Notes: generated by a model not told the origin, from the letters alone. A stretch of 64,000 bases of DNA from DATKRB01 sp963794215 (GCA_963794215.1 CAWCCQ010000004.1:558001-622000), one strand, 5' to 3'. Counted from the stretch's first letter, positions 27,211 through 37,409 are shown. Program-made: numbers and translations.

Positions 27211-27255
27211 GTATGAGGGGGTCAATCGGGACTCGGCATCCCCCTGTTTGGGTGA
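27211..27255 (-). promoter_or_regulatory. Palindromic box (one mismatch) upstream of the second LuxR regulator
   Basis: On the minus strand TCACCC-AAACA-GGGGGA at 27255-27239. The -10 is weak: TCATAC at the standard spacing or CATACT one base further. Confidence 0.42.
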
Positions 27256-28382
27256 TGAAAGAGGGATCCCTTTCCCCGGACGGGCCGAGCCAGTGATTCG
27301 GGATCTCCGCCCATCCCTGTGTGCGAGCCGCGCTTACATACTGTGATTACCCTGAGAAACTGTAAAACCCCTGAGAGATGGCCAAATTGGGAGGGCGCGT
27401 TCCTCTGGTTCCGAACTGAGTGATCACCAGGCACAGCTACGGACGGAGATCCATCGACCAAGCCTGGCACGCCGTCACTCGCTCGGCCAGCGCGACGACC
27501 GCCACAGGGAGGACGACCGCCAGAAGCGCGATCTTCGAGGAGTCCCTTTCCTAGGCCCTGCCGGTTCAGAGAGCGAAGACGCAATTCATACGGTCAGTAT
27601 CTCGGGTGCTCCTCATGACGCTCGGGGGACGAGCGCACCGATGAACCGGCCCGCGATTGCTCGGCGAGCTTCTCTGATGATTTGTGTGACCTTGAACCTT
27701 CCCGTGACGGAGGGTCCGCAAGGGCCGGTCGATGGTGATTTACGGGGTCAAGCAGAGAGAGAAACACAAGGCGGGAGGGATATCGTCTCCCTCCCGCCTT
27801 GCAGGATTTCCCAGACATGTGACTGACGGGCCTTCCTACCCACATGATGCTGTGCGTCTTCTCGTGTGTCATCGCCCAACCAAGGTGACTTACTGGCCCA
27901 CACCTGACCACTGGTTCAGGTCCAAGTTCATGCCCGGCGGTGTCGTGCACTGGCAGAAAGTGGCTGAGAACGTGGGGTTCTTGAGAGGCTGCGGTCTCCG
28001 AAGCGCTGAGCAGCCCCCTTGGTCGGTCCTCGGAGGACATCGCTGTGCCAATGCCTCCCACACGATGGTCGGAACCGTTCTCCTTAACTAGTAAATGCGC
28101 GCCAAAAGAATGTGGTCGCATCATCACAGGTTTTCCAATGAAGGACACGCTAGCAACTGTCCCCTTATAGCCGACGAAGGTATACGTGAAGAGGACATAC
28201 CTGGCCAACGCGTAGCGGCCTGATATCAGCGCTCCTCCAAGCACCAAAAGTGTGCGAGGAGGATCAACTGTTGGGGTACCACCACGGCTGCTGACGGGCC
28301 GGAGGATGGGGTCAGATGACATCGCTTAGACGTTGTCCAGATCAGCCCTTGGGCTCGACGTCGCTGTGCGGGGGCGTGCGCC
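27256..28382. other. About 1.1 kb without a confident gene; possible sulfatase fragment
   Basis: A 242-codon minus-strand frame (27594-28322) spans this stretch but contains a strong hairpin, so as a whole it is unlikely to be a gene. Its part near 28110-28280 (LLVLGGALISGRYALARYVL, then FTYTFVGYKGTVAS) faintly resembles the C-terminal region of arylsulfatases, which would fit the decayed sulfatase maturase nearby. Very tentative. Confidence 0.3.
27767..27801. terminator. Perfect 14-bp hairpin
   Basis: Arms 27767-27780 (CAAGGCGGGAGGGA) and 27788-27801 with loop TATCGTC. The flanking genes that it once terminated are no longer recognisable. Confidence 0.65.
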
Positions 28383-28541
28383 CTATCTGACCCGGGAGCG
28401 CGATGGCATGAGCGCTCCCGCTAACCACAAGAGAGGAAAGATGAAACCGACAATAAACAGGACCAGATGACCCTTCCTGATGGTCAAGAGTCCGAGGGTA
28501 ACAAGTAATACGAAGTAGATTGCACCAAGCAAGAAGGGCAT
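28383..28541 (-). CDS. Small two-helix membrane protein
   Basis: A 52-residue protein: MPFLLGAIYFVLLVTLGLLT, a RKGH turn, then LVLFIVGFIFPLLWLAGALM and a basic tail. The ATG at 28541 lies about 28 nt from the start site predicted by the box upstream. No named family recognised. It resembles other tiny hydrophobic proteins in this region and is AT-richer than average. Likely inserted in the cytoplasmic membrane. Confidence 0.65.
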   Translation of the reverse strand: MPFLLGAIYFVLLVTLGLLTIRKGHLVLFIVGFIFPLLWLAGALMPSRSRVR

Positions 28542-28575
28542 GTCGAACCTAGCCTTCGCGAAGTGAGACGGGGCG

Positions 28576-28620
28576 ACGATAGCGCGGGCTCGACTGTACG
28601 ACATCACCCGGACGGGGTGG
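28576..28620 (-). promoter_or_regulatory. Palindromic box (one mismatch) with TATCGT -10
   Basis: On the minus strand the box is CCACCC-N5-GGGTGA (28620-28604), and TATCGT follows exactly 22 bp later (28581-28576), in front of the small membrane protein gene. Confidence 0.68.
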
Positions 28621-28826
28621 AAACGGACGCGGGTTTCACTCACCAAGCGGCCCAGGAAGGAGTGCCGCCGTTCAGTCTGGCGAGTCGTTCCGGTTGCTCC
28701 GTGGAATTGGTCAAAGACCCTCGATGCCCGAGAAGCCATTGTCCGCCTTGGTCCCAGGCAAAAGGCCTAGATGGGTGGGCGAGACACCCGGCCCGGAGAA
28801 GCGTCGAGCGAGCTTTGATGCCTGTG

Positions 28827-28843
28827 TCACCCGACTCGGGTGA
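28827..28843. promoter_or_regulatory. TCACCC-N5-GGGTGA box without an assigned gene
   Basis: A perfect palindrome. Neither direction has a TANNNT at 22 bp. It faces the decayed sulfatase-maturase gene on its right, so the target may be lost. Confidence 0.4.
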
Positions 28844-29039
28844 GGCGTGGTGGTCGTCCGTCGGAAGCTGACTTGAGCCGCGATGCGACCTCCGAAGACC
28901 TGGGCGAGGTAGCCCGGGTGGAAGATCAGCGGGTGAACTCCGCATCATTGGGAAAAGATCTACCAAAATCAACCACTTTAGGCACCCTGCAATGCCGGCA
29001 TCCGAGGCGCGGTGCCGGGCATCGATGGAAACCATCGAT

Positions 29040-30230
29040 CTTGACACTGCCGCGAGCCGCTCCCGCTTTCCGTATCATGGGAAAGCCATCCGGTGCGATC
29101 TGAAACATGGATTGCGAGTTACGGTTTGTTTCTTTCAAAAAGAGAGTTTCCTGTACCCGGGGAGTCTATTTAAGCTGCCAGACGATCCTACGAGATGTGT
29201 ATTCGACAGCTATTGAGTGCTCACGAAGACGTCACTGAGGTCGTTGTTGCCTAGAATGGTGGCGAAACTACAATGATGGATTGGACTGTTTCGTCGTTCC
29301 ATAGATCTGTCACGCCAGTACGCGAAGCCGGGCCAACGTGCGCTGAACACGCTTCAGACCAAGGGACACTCTTGACTGATTCCTGGGGGAAAGTTCCTCA
29401 AAGAAAAAGAATTTCTTGTCCGAATATCGATTAACGGACCTGTAGAGCTACACGATGCGTATCACGTTGACAACAAGGCTGGCCCACCTTTGATCCGCGC
29501 TATTCGAGGTATCGACATCCGGCAATGTCACCAAATTGATTGGACGTCCTCACGAAGATTCATGCGGCCAATGGCGACCAAGGGCGTCGCGTGTACAGGT
29601 TCCTGTGGGATGAGCTGGGCGCCACGTTCATGCAATTAATACCCATGGTCGGACGGACCACCTCCGCGAGTGCTTTCACTCTCGGGCTTTCGGCGAGGGC
29701 AGGCCGGCAGGACCGGCTGCGCTCGCCAACTGGTGTGATGAGCCAGCCGGAATGTGCGTCCATGGGGAGGCCTGTGGTCTCCAGGTTGCGTTCGAGCACA
29801 TAGGGGACCTCTGCTCGAGTGACCACTTCGTCGAACCGAGGTTCCTTCTCGGGAACATCGGGGATAGGAAAATAGCGCAACTTGTAGCCCCCCTCAGCAA
29901 CAAAAGTGTGGGCATGATAAGCTCGACTTGCTGACCAAATACGCTCTCGACTATTTCGCAGGTAACGTTGGGTATCCGAAAGACCACTGCCCTGTCTCGC
30001 CTTAGGGGGAATGGGGACAACATTACCTGTGTGACCAGGACAAGACCTCCTTCTCCCCCTCGGGCACCCGATGAACATCCTGTCTGGTCTGTGGCGTGCT
30101 AATGGTCCGCCTTCAGCGGTTGTGGAAACGTACGCTTCCGAGGATCAACACCGGGGACGTAACGACCTATGTACGTGTGGTAACGGGCGAAAATGGAAGC
30201 AATGTTACGGTGGTCGACCAAATTCGGGTT
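29040..30230 (+). pseudogene. Decayed anaerobic sulfatase maturase (radical SAM, SPASM) gene
   Basis: Pieces in all three plus frames line up in order with an anSME. They are: AFRIMGKPSGAI-stop-NMDC (radical SAM cluster region; first Cys is a stop, third is lost), ESFLYPGSLFKLPDD, IRQLLSAHEDVTEVVVA, GLFRRSIDLSRQYAKPGQRA, FLKEKEFLVRISINGP, VELHDAYHVDN, HAANGDQGRRVYRFLWDELG, SDHFVEPRFLLGNIGDRKIA, a SPASM region without its cysteines (YFAGNVGYPKDH), and a SEC-C tail (GRNDLCTCGNGRKWKQC). Several stops, at least five frame changes and lost catalytic residues show long-standing decay, not sequencing error. The intact enzyme makes formylglycine in sulfatases. Confidence 0.75.
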
Positions 30231-30454
30231 CACCATCGCCCAGACCAGCTGTGTCACTCTGCAAGCAGGTGAGGGCTGCTTCCCCAAGCCGGGCCGCCCG
30301 GGCGGTCTGCCCCACACCGGCGATGATCAGCGGATTCGCTCAGCTCAGAGATCCTCGCGATCACCTGTTCCGAGTGATGTCGTCTGAAATCCATGTCGGT
30401 ATCGTCGCCTTGAATGCGTGGATTACTGCAGGGCAACCCTAGGAGGCGGTAGCT

Positions 30455-32309
30455 ATGAGCGCGTTTCCCCCATCGCCGACTATGGGTTCCTTTCGGACTG
30501 CGAGAATAGCTGCCTGGTCGCGCCCGGAGGATCAGTTGAATGGCTCTGCCTGCCGCGGCCCGATTCAGCGAGTGTCTTCGGCGCTCTGCTGGACCGATCC
30601 GCTGGGACCTTTCGGTTTGGTCCGTCCAACGCTCGTGTGGCCCATCAACGGAGGTACGTTCCGGGCACGATGGTGCTGGAGACGACGTGGCACACTCCTA
30701 CGGGATGGCTGGTCGTGCAGGACCTGCTCGTGATCAGACCTGTCCCTGATCAAGCGCCTCGTCGGGCGGGCTACCGGAGAGCACCTGCGGACTCCGCTGC
30801 CATCGGCACTCTCCTGCGGACTGCTACTTGCATCGACGGGATGGTCGAGGTGGTCGTCAACTGCCTCCCCTTGTTCGACTACGGAATGGAGCGGGGCCAG
30901 TGGACCTACGACGGTGATCGGTACCACTCCATGCTCGTCCAGACGCCAGCTGGCGATCCCACGCTGAGAATGTCGAGCAGCCTTCGCCTTGCACAGTTGG
31001 GAGCTCGTTCGTACGCGCGCTCGACGCTCAAGGAAGGCGAAACAGGGTTCGTCGCGCTTTCGTGGGGTGAGAACCCACCCGAAGACGCTCAGTCTGCGCT
31101 GAAGGACGTGGAGTCGACCGTAGAGTACTGGCGAGATTGGCTGGGCAGAGGGAAGTTTCCCGATCACCCGTGGCGGCCCTATCTCGAACGGAGCGCCCTC
31201 ACACTGAAAGGGCTTAGCTACGCGCCAACCGGCGCGATCATGGCGGCGTCGACCACGTCCCTTCCCGAGACGCCCGGGGGGCGCGGAACTGGGACTACAG
31301 GTTCACCTGGATCCGGGACACGGGATTCATGCTTCGCTCGCTTTATAGCCTCGGGTTCGAGTGGGAGGCGATTGAATACTTTGCGTTTGTCCTGGATGCC
31401 GTCGCAGGTGGAGATCTCACGAAGATCTCTGAACTGCAGATCATGTACGGGATCGGAGGGGAGAAGGATCTGACGGAGAAAACACTCGACCATCTGTCAG
31501 GGTACAAGGACTCGAGACCGGTCCGAGTGGGGAATGGCGCCTGGGATCAACACCAGAACGACGTCTGGGGCATGCTCCTCGACGCGGTGCACACCTATGC
31601 CGAACTGGGCTACGCAGAGTTCGTAAAGGACGTGTGGGATGGCCTGGCCGGTTTCGTCGATGCTGCCATCGAGCACAGTGGAGACGCTGATCAAGGTATT
31701 TGGGAGATCCGGGGCGATCCACAGCACTTCACTGCTTCAGCAGTCATGTGTTGGGTGGCGGCCGATCGTGGTGCACGCATCGCCCGCGGCCGCAACGACC
31801 ACGACCGGGCCGAACGATGGCAGTCTGCAGCCGACCGGATCAAAGCGGAAATCTGCGAGAAAGGGGTCAATGACGCTGGGCGCTTCCGTCAAGCCTATGA
31901 GAACGACGAACTGGACGCGTCTCTGCTCCTGATCCCGATCATGGGATTCCTGCCACCCAGCGACGAACGGGTCAAGAACACCGTGCTGGCTATCGCTGAC
32001 GAGTTGACCCAAGACGACCTGGTGCTCCGTTACAAGGTGAGCACGACCGATACTGGCTTCGAGGGAGAGGAAGGGACCTTTACGATCTGCTCCTTCTGGC
32101 TTGTTACGGCACTGGCGATGATCAAGGAGACTGCCCGCGCCCGAATGCTGTGCACCAAGCTGCTCAACTTCGCGAGTCCGCTGCTCCTGTACGCCGAGGA
32201 GATCGATGCGTCCACTGGTGAGCATCTGGGAAATTTCCCGCAAGCGTTTACTCATCTGGCCCTGATCGAGGCAGTGTCTCGCCTCATCGAGGCAGAGGTG
32301 ACCCCATAA
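30455..32309 (+). pseudogene. Glycoside hydrolase family 15 (glucoamylase/trehalase-like), two frameshifts
   Basis: A GH15 protein of about 615 residues. The ATG at 30455 has an ideal AGGAGG site, but the frame must shift one base near 30464 to read VSPIADYGFLSDCENS. A second shift in the G6 run near 31280 joins LPETPGG to RNWDYRFTWIRDTGFMLRSL, the family signature. The general acid lies in QGIWEIRG and the base region in EEGTFTICSFWL. The cytosolic enzyme releases glucose from alpha-glucans or trehalose. Both shifts are one-base homopolymer changes, so the gene may be intact in the organism. Confidence 0.8.
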
Positions 32310-32543
32310 CGCCCCTCCGGCCGTCGCCAGTGGTGATTCGCTAGTGCGGGCTCGACGCAGTGGATTGCAGGGCGAGGCAGGGCCGTCCCTGTTGATCGCA
32401 CGGCCGGACCGCAAGTGATCCGATTCGGAGCGGAGGTGACCCGTCGCTGCCGAACGATTGAGGAGAGCAGGTAGACCGGAATAGCTTCTCGGTAGTGGTC
32501 GGATGATCACCGCCCCGATAACCGCATAGGCGGGTTGGTTTCC

Positions 32544-34010
32544 ATGAGTGATCGCCATGATTCCCAAGTTCAGTCGGTCGATCGAGCCAACGGTACCCAT
32601 CGAGTTGTTATCGTGGGCGGTGGCTTCGGAGGGCTACCGGCTACCCGCCTGCTCGGCGGAAAACGTGTCGACGTCACCCTGGTCGACCGGCGCAATCATC
32701 ATCTCTTTCAACCGCTTCTCTACCAGACAGCGACGGGGATGCTCTCGCCTGGCCAGATTGCGCCCGCCCTGAGGCACGTCATACGAAGAAAGAAGAACGT
32801 TTGTGTCCAGCTGGCCGAGGTGGGCGACATCGACCTTGAGCGCCGTGTTGTTCATGCCACCGCCGCTGGGCGAACCGAGGTCGAGTACCCGTACGATAGT
32901 CTTATCGTCGCCGCTGGCGTGACGCAGTCGTACTTCGGCCACGACGAGTTCGCGCTCTTTGCCCCTGGGATGAAGACCCTCGACGACGCGCTCGAGCTGA
33001 GGAGGCGAATCTTCGGGGCATTTGAGATGGCCGAGATGATCACTGACCCCGCCGAGAAGAAACTCTGGCTAACGTTTGTCGTGGTCGGCGCGGGTCCTAC
33101 TGGTGTGGAATTGGCGGGCCAGATCCGTGAACTGGCGAACCGTAACCTGAAGGGCGAATTCCGTACGTTCGAGTCATCGTCCGCTCGAGTCATTCTGGTA
33201 GACGGTGGGAAAGAGCCTCTGGCCACATTCGGGGATCAGCTCTCTGGTAGGGCGACGAAGACTCTGCTACATCTCGGTATCGAGTTGCGGATGGGTGAGC
33301 GAGTCGTTGGTGTCGATCCGGGTGGCGTCGATATGGACGGGCCGAACGGATCTTCGAGGCTCGACGCGCGCACCACCATTTGGGCTGCCGGAGTCCAAGC
33401 CTCCCCGCTCGCTGGATCGTTGGCAGCTGCCTCTGGCGCGGAGGTGGATCGGGCCGGTCGGGTCACTGTGCTAGCGGATCTCTCGCTGCCTGGCTACCCT
33501 GAAGTATTCATCGTTGGCGACATGGCCAACAGCAACAATTTACCCGGCGTTGCCGAAGTGGCCATGCAAGGTGGCCTCCATGCTGCCAATACCATTCTCC
33601 GACGGCTGAAGGGCAAGCCCACCGAGCCATTTCGCTATCGGGACTTGGGCACCGTGGCCACGATTGGACGGTTCCGCGCCATCGTGAGTGTGCGGGGCGT
33701 TCATCTGAGCGGCTTCGCAGGTTGGCTGGTGTGGATGTTCGTTCACCTGGGCTTCCTGACAGGCTTCGGTAATCGGCTCACGACGATGCTGAAGTGGTTG
33801 CGGTCAATGATCGGAAGTGGCCGGTCCGAGCGAGAGTTCAGTACCGCCCATACCGGAGGTGACCTCAGCCTGCCGGATGAGGTGAAGAAGATTGTCGAGC
33901 CCACGCTGTTTCCGGTGATCGAGCAGTCTGCACGGTCTGCCACCACACCCTCGTCTGACGACGAGGCCGCTGGTAATCAGCCCGCTCCGTCCTCGGAACG
34001 ACGCAGGTGA
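32544..34010 (+). CDS. ndh: Type II NADH dehydrogenase (NDH-2)
   Basis: An intact 488-residue flavoprotein. The FAD-binding GxGxxG motif is VVIVGGGFGG (residues 21-30), followed by HHLFQPLLYQTATGMLSPGQIA, a family hallmark. A second Rossmann motif (FVVVGAGPTGVELAGQI) binds NADH, and EVFIVGDMA contacts the flavin. A hydrophobic C-terminal part (GFAGWLVWMFVHLGFLTGF) anchors it to the membrane. It passes electrons from NADH to menaquinone without pumping protons. The ATG at 32544 has only a weak upstream site. A C-terminal Ser/Glu-rich tail of about 25 residues is extra. Confidence 0.9.
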   Translation: MSDRHDSQVQSVDRANGTHRVVIVGGGFGGLPATRLLGGKRVDVTLVDRRNHHLFQPLLYQTATGMLSPGQIAPALRHVIRRKKNVCVQLAEVGDIDLERRVVHATAAGRTEVEYPYDSLIVAAGVTQSYFGHDEFALFAPGMKTLDDALELRRRIFGAFEMAEMITDPAEKKLWLTFVVVGAGPTGVELAGQIRELANRNLKGEFRTFESSSARVILVDGGKEPLATFGDQLSGRATKTLLHLGIELRMGERVVGVDPGGVDMDGPNGSSRLDARTTIWAAGVQASPLAGSLAAASGAEVDRAGRVTVLADLSLPGYPEVFIVGDMANSNNLPGVAEVAMQGGLHAANTILRRLKGKPTEPFRYRDLGTVATIGRFRAIVSVRGVHLSGFAGWLVWMFVHLGFLTGFGNRLTTMLKWLRSMIGSGRSEREFSTAHTGGDLSLPDEVKKIVEPTLFPVIEQSARSATTPSSDDEAAGNQPAPSSERRR

Positions 34011-34465
34011 CTTCGCCGAGAGAGCGTCGTCAGACCGCGTCCCGTACTACTAGCAGGCTACGGGCCTGCGGCCAGAGGGCAAGGTGACAGTGAACGTTAC
34101 GTCCGCGTTCTCGACTTCTTGTTCGGTCCACTATGGACCTCACCCCCAGTGTCACTGACCGTTTTCACGTAGGGACAATCGTTCCGCGATCGCTGTCGGA
34201 CTATCCACCTCCGTCGGCTTGGGCCAGATGAGATCTGGCTCGATAGCCGAACGATGAATAGGGAGTACCGGGCACGATCGCCTCCGAATACCCCGCCGAT
34301 CTGGCGTCGGTACCTGCCCGCGTGCCCCATGCGAAGACGGACGCTGGGCACGAGCATTCGCTACGAGTCCCGCCCAGGATCTGGGGTCGGCCAGCACCGG
34401 ATCCAGTATCGTCTTCAGCGATTTATGCGGCGCGAAGGGACCTGCCGACTATGGGGAGTTCTTCC
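34011..34465. other. Gap without a recognisable gene
   Basis: Only short frames on either strand; no promoter box and no strong hairpin seen. It is the convergent region between ndh and the SHOCT gene. Confidence 0.4.
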
Positions 34466-34720
34466 TCAGGCGAGGATCCTCGCCTTTTGGGCGGCGAATT
34501 CCTCATCGGTGAGGATGCCCTGTTCGTGGAGCTTCCCGAGCTTCTCGAGCGCTTCGTAAGGATCCTCAGCGGCTTCTTCGGGTTGGGGCGCCATGGGGGG
34601 GGCTTGCGCCGCCGCCGCTTGCTGCTGCTTCCTGGCCATGTGGCCGCTGACAGCGCCGGCAGTTCCCGCCACCACCGCAGTACCAACCGCCATACGGGCG
34701 ATGGGACGTCGTCGCATCAT
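34466..34720 (-). CDS. SHOCT domain protein with N-terminal helix
   Basis: An 84-residue protein: MMRRRPIARMAVGTAVVAGTAGAVSGH (basic end and one helix or signal anchor), a Gln/Ala/Pro linker, and a C-terminal SHOCT (LEKLGKLHEQGILTDEEFAAQKARIL). It lies 30 bp after the DUF6325 gene in the same direction, so they form an operon under the box at 35227. The SHOCT part is like that of the 22179 protein, suggesting the two could interact. Confidence 0.8.
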   Translation of the reverse strand: MMRRRPIARMAVGTAVVAGTAGAVSGHMARKQQQAAAAQAPPMAPQPEEAAEDPYEALEKLGKLHEQGILTDEEFAAQKARILA

Positions 34721-34750
34721 GATGAGCCTCTTTCTCTTTGTGCCGGATTA

Positions 34751-35170
34751 CTACTGAGCCAGCGCTTCTATGGCGCTCACCAGCTCGTATGGGATTCGCG
34801 CGCCCTCGAGCACCACTCCGCCCGCTTGACGGACGGCGTCGGCGAACGGGGCCGCCCAAAGGTCCTCCCAGATGAGAAGGCCCGCCGACGTGTTCGGCTC
34901 CAGAAAGGAGGCGGCATGCTCGATGTCCTCGGGGCTGATTACGCCGCCGACTTCAGCGTCCAGACTCTGGACCACCGTGGCCTCGGCATCGGTGAGCTGG
35001 TCAAACTCGAATGCGGTGATCGCACCGTCCTTGTCCTTACTAATGAACACGAGGTCAAGGACACGCACGGTCGAGCTCTCGATCAGGTCGGCAAGGGCTG
35101 GCACGATCTTTCCGTGAAAATTATTGTCAGGGAAACCCACGATGATGTACTCGACAGGTCCGATGGCCAT
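34751..35170 (-). CDS. DUF6325 family protein
   Basis: A 139-residue soluble protein: MAIGPVEYIIVGFPDNNFHGKI, VRVLDLVFISKDKDGAI, LEPNTSAGLLIWEDLWAAPF and a final VVLEGARIP stretch. This matches the actinobacterial DUF6325 family, which has a ferredoxin-like fold related to DUF1269. The ATG at 35170 has AGGGAAGGA upstream. DUF6325 genes often precede SHOCT genes, as here. The function is unknown; a role in stress or envelope maintenance is suggested by context only. Confidence 0.82.
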   Translation of the reverse strand: MAIGPVEYIIVGFPDNNFHGKIVPALADLIESSTVRVLDLVFISKDKDGAITAFEFDQLTDAEATVVQSLDAEVGGVISPEDIEHAASFLEPNTSAGLLIWEDLWAAPFADAVRQAGGVVLEGARIPYELVSAIEALAQ

Positions 35171-35198
35171 GGCAGTCCTTCCCTCTCGGCTTGGCGCC

Positions 35199-35243
35199 AT
35201 GGTGGCACCGAATGGCCCTTGCCTCCTCACCTTGTGGGGGTGA
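35199..35243 (-). promoter_or_regulatory. Palindromic box with CACCAT at the -10 position (DUF6325-SHOCT operon)
   Basis: Minus strand TCACCC-N5-AGGTGA (35243-35227). The 22-bp spaced hexamer is CACCAT. The ATG at 35170 is about 22 nt past the predicted start site. Confidence 0.52.
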
Positions 35244-35554
35244 TTGAGCCACTTGAACACCAGGTCCGCAGCCCGGGAGCTCGGCATGGCCCGGGACGGA
35301 CCGAAACCAACTTTCGCACCAGCCTGTGGGGCCGCGGCACCCGGGCCTGATCAGCCGGCGGCTCCTCATCCGCCTTGGGGGGGTGCCGGGACCGGTGTCT
35401 CGACGTGCGCCGACCGGTGAGAGCACCGCCGAACAGATCGCATAGAGACTAAAGGAGATGCAATCAGATCCCGTGGCCAGGGACCTTTTCCGGAGCTGGC
35501 TGATCAGGAACGGGTGAGCCTGGGAGCGGTGGGGCATCACTATGGGCGGACCTC
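35244..35554. other. Gap upstream of the DUF6325 operon
   Basis: No gene or clear site seen beyond the box at its left edge. Confidence 0.35.
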
Positions 35555-35956
35555 GTGTCGACCGCAGAGGTCGGGTCGTTGAGCGAGGAAGGTCGCGCTG
35601 TGGTTGGTGAGGCGTTGCTGGCGTCCTGGCGGGACACGCCAACATGGCCGAGCGCGATCGACGGGCCGGAGAAGCCAGTGGGGATCTGGAGCCGGATGTC
35701 GGTGAGCCCTCCGGAGACCAACGTGTCACCGTCAACTTGGCGGCGGCCGCTTGATGCGGGCGGCAACTCCAACGGCGAGGTCCCGATGCTGCGCTTCGCT
35801 CGAGTCGCTGAGCGCGACGCAATGAGCCTGCACGACCCCGAGAGGGAGTTCGAGTGTGTCGCTGCATTTGAGGATGCGCGAGAGCGGGCCAAGGACAAGT
35901 CTTGGACGGTCGTCAGCATCAAACGCGACTGGGCCCAGGTGTTTCCTGAGAACTAG
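35555..35956 (+). CDS. Hypothetical protein (uncertain)
   Basis: A 133-codon frame. The second half (MLRFARVAERDAMSLHDPER, then FECVAAFEDARERAKDKSW, TVVSIKRDWAQVFPEN) has protein-like composition, while the first half is less convincing. No family recognised and no good ribosome binding site. An overlapping minus-strand frame (35464-35922) is the alternative but looks like a shadow. Confidence 0.33.
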   Translation: MSTAEVGSLSEEGRAVVGEALLASWRDTPTWPSAIDGPEKPVGIWSRMSVSPPETNVSPSTWRRPLDAGGNSNGEVPMLRFARVAERDAMSLHDPEREFECVAAFEDARERAKDKSWTVVSIKRDWAQVFPEN

Positions 35957-36325
35957 CCTGTCCGCCAAGGCTTGAGCAGTCGCCTGGTCCCCATCGGCGG
36001 CAAAAACTGCGGCCGCCCTTTCGTGTTCCTGGCTGCCTCGACCGTCGTGGCGCCGGTCATCGCCTTCTGCCTAGTCGGCAATCGAGCAGATCAGTCGCTC
36101 AACAGCTTAGATTTCTTGGCTCCAAGCCCGCACGACCGCCATCATGGCTACCCTCTTTACACTGATCGGCGTTTGCGCTCCTCGCCGCAAATTATTGCCG
36201 GCTTCTGACAGGCCCCGGAGCGAACTCCCTCGCGGGTCCGAGGTCGAAATCTCGGCGTCGTTTGGAGCGCGGCAACCTCGAGCGGCCGCGGCCGAGCGGC
36301 CAACGAATGCGTTCGGGCAGTACTT
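35957..36325. other. Gap without a recognisable gene
   Basis: Short frames only. One (35972-36208, +) has a hydrophobic stretch but no other support. Confidence 0.35.
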
Positions 36326-36511
36326 CTAAGCTCTCGAGAGTCGTGAAATGCTCGATCCGCCCAGCAGCCCGGACGCAATTACCCCGAGGGGAAGCATTGC
36401 CCAGTAGCCCAGTTTGAAGTGAAGGTTTCCGAAAAACAGCATGAGGAGCCAGGTCGCCGGGAACGTGGATACGAGAAATACCACCGCTCCGACAATGAGT
36501 GCTCTGATCAT
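36326..36511 (-). CDS. Small two-helix membrane protein
   Basis: A 61-residue protein: MIRALIVGAVVFLVSTFPATWLLMLFFG, a short loop, then YWAMLPLGVIASGLLGGSSI. An AAGGAG site lies 9 nt before the ATG at 36511. Family not recognised. About 100 bp upstream there is a half-box (TCACCC with a poor right arm, 36612-36628), so membership of the palindrome regulon is possible but not shown. Confidence 0.6.
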   Translation of the reverse strand: MIRALIVGAVVFLVSTFPATWLLMLFFGNLHFKLGYWAMLPLGVIASGLLGGSSISRLSRA

Positions 36512-36899
36512 CTGTCTGCTCCTTGGGGTCGGTTTCTCTGGATTTGAACTGCTTGAGCATGGCACCACCGGGTGATCCTTGCCACCGCCTCGGAGTTGCC
36601 GAACACGAATCGGTCTCGCCTGGTTGGGTGACCTGAGCCCATCGGGCAACGCGGCGCTTGTCCCGCCGCTGTCGCAGCCAGAACCCGGGGCGAGGTGGAC
36701 ACTCCGTCGTCATCGCTACGAGAGCGCCAACAGGAGTGGCGGAGCAACCGGCTTCATGATGACCGGGCCGCCCTCGAAGCGGTGCCGCGAACAACGAGGT
36801 CGCGAGTGAACACGAAGTTCGAGTTGTCTTCGGGGAGGCGCGCGCTACTGCGGGAACTCTGGGGCCGCACATGAAACCCGCGCATGACCAATGCGTCAG
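36512..36899. other. Gap with a half-box
   Basis: No gene. Contains the GGGTGA half-site near 36620. Confidence 0.35.
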
Positions 36900-37409
36900 T
36901 TACTTGACCTCCTTGGCGGCCTCCTGGACAGCCTTGTCGATGTCGTTGGACTTGACGTCCAGTTCCTTGGCAACGCGCTTGTCAGCCTTCAATTCGAACT
37001 TTTCCAAGGCCGTTTCCAAGAAGCTCTCCCCGACGATAATGAGGGCAGCTTCTCCATCGTCGATGATATCGCCGAGCTCCTTCACGTCGGCTCGAGACAT
37101 ACCCCGCCACAGGTGTCCGCTTACTCCACCGACTGCGGCACCGACGATTGCGGTGCCGATGATCGAAGGGGGAAACAATATCCCGACGAGGGCGCCGGCG
37201 GCCGCTCCGCCCCAGGCTCCGTGCCGGGTCGCCATCTCATCCTTGTTCACGTGGATCTTCCCGCTGCCGTCTTTGGTCAGCACCGCAGCGTCATAGGTGC
37301 CGATGGCGCCGCGCAGGTGAAGGTCCTTCAAGACCTCGTAGTCGTTCCGTGCGCTCACCTCGTCGGGGTAAGTGCCAATAAATAGGAAGACGCTGTCGGG
37401 CTTGGCCAT
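36900..37409 (-). CDS. DUF1269 family protein with glycine-zipper membrane segment
   Basis: A 169-residue protein with GGAGGAGC before the ATG at 37409. The N-terminal ferredoxin-like part reads VFLFIGTYPDEVSARNDYEVL and YDAAVLTKDGSGKIHV. It is followed by a Gly-rich double hairpin (WGGAAAGALVGILFPPSIIG, TAIVGAAVGGVSGHLW) and a second soluble part (LIIVGESFLETALEKF) with a Lys-rich end. This is the DUF1269 family, common in actinobacterial stress loci; function unknown. A perfect palindromic box with TAGCGT -10 precedes it. Confidence 0.83.
   Translation of the reverse strand: MAKPDSVFLFIGTYPDEVSARNDYEVLKDLHLRGAIGTYDAAVLTKDGSGKIHVNKDEMATRHGAWGGAAAGALVGILFPPSIIGTAIVGAAVGGVSGHLWRGMSRADVKELGDIIDDGEAALIIVGESFLETALEKFELKADKRVAKELDVKSNDIDKAVQEAAKEVK

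Noticed and set aside
27594..28322. 242-codon minus-strand ORF as a gene
   Set aside because: It contains a perfect 14-bp hairpin, has no ribosome site and changes composition along its length; at most a short relic is inside.
36612..36628. GGGTGA half-site as a full regulon box
   Set aside because: The left arm is poor and no TANNNT lies at the fixed distance.
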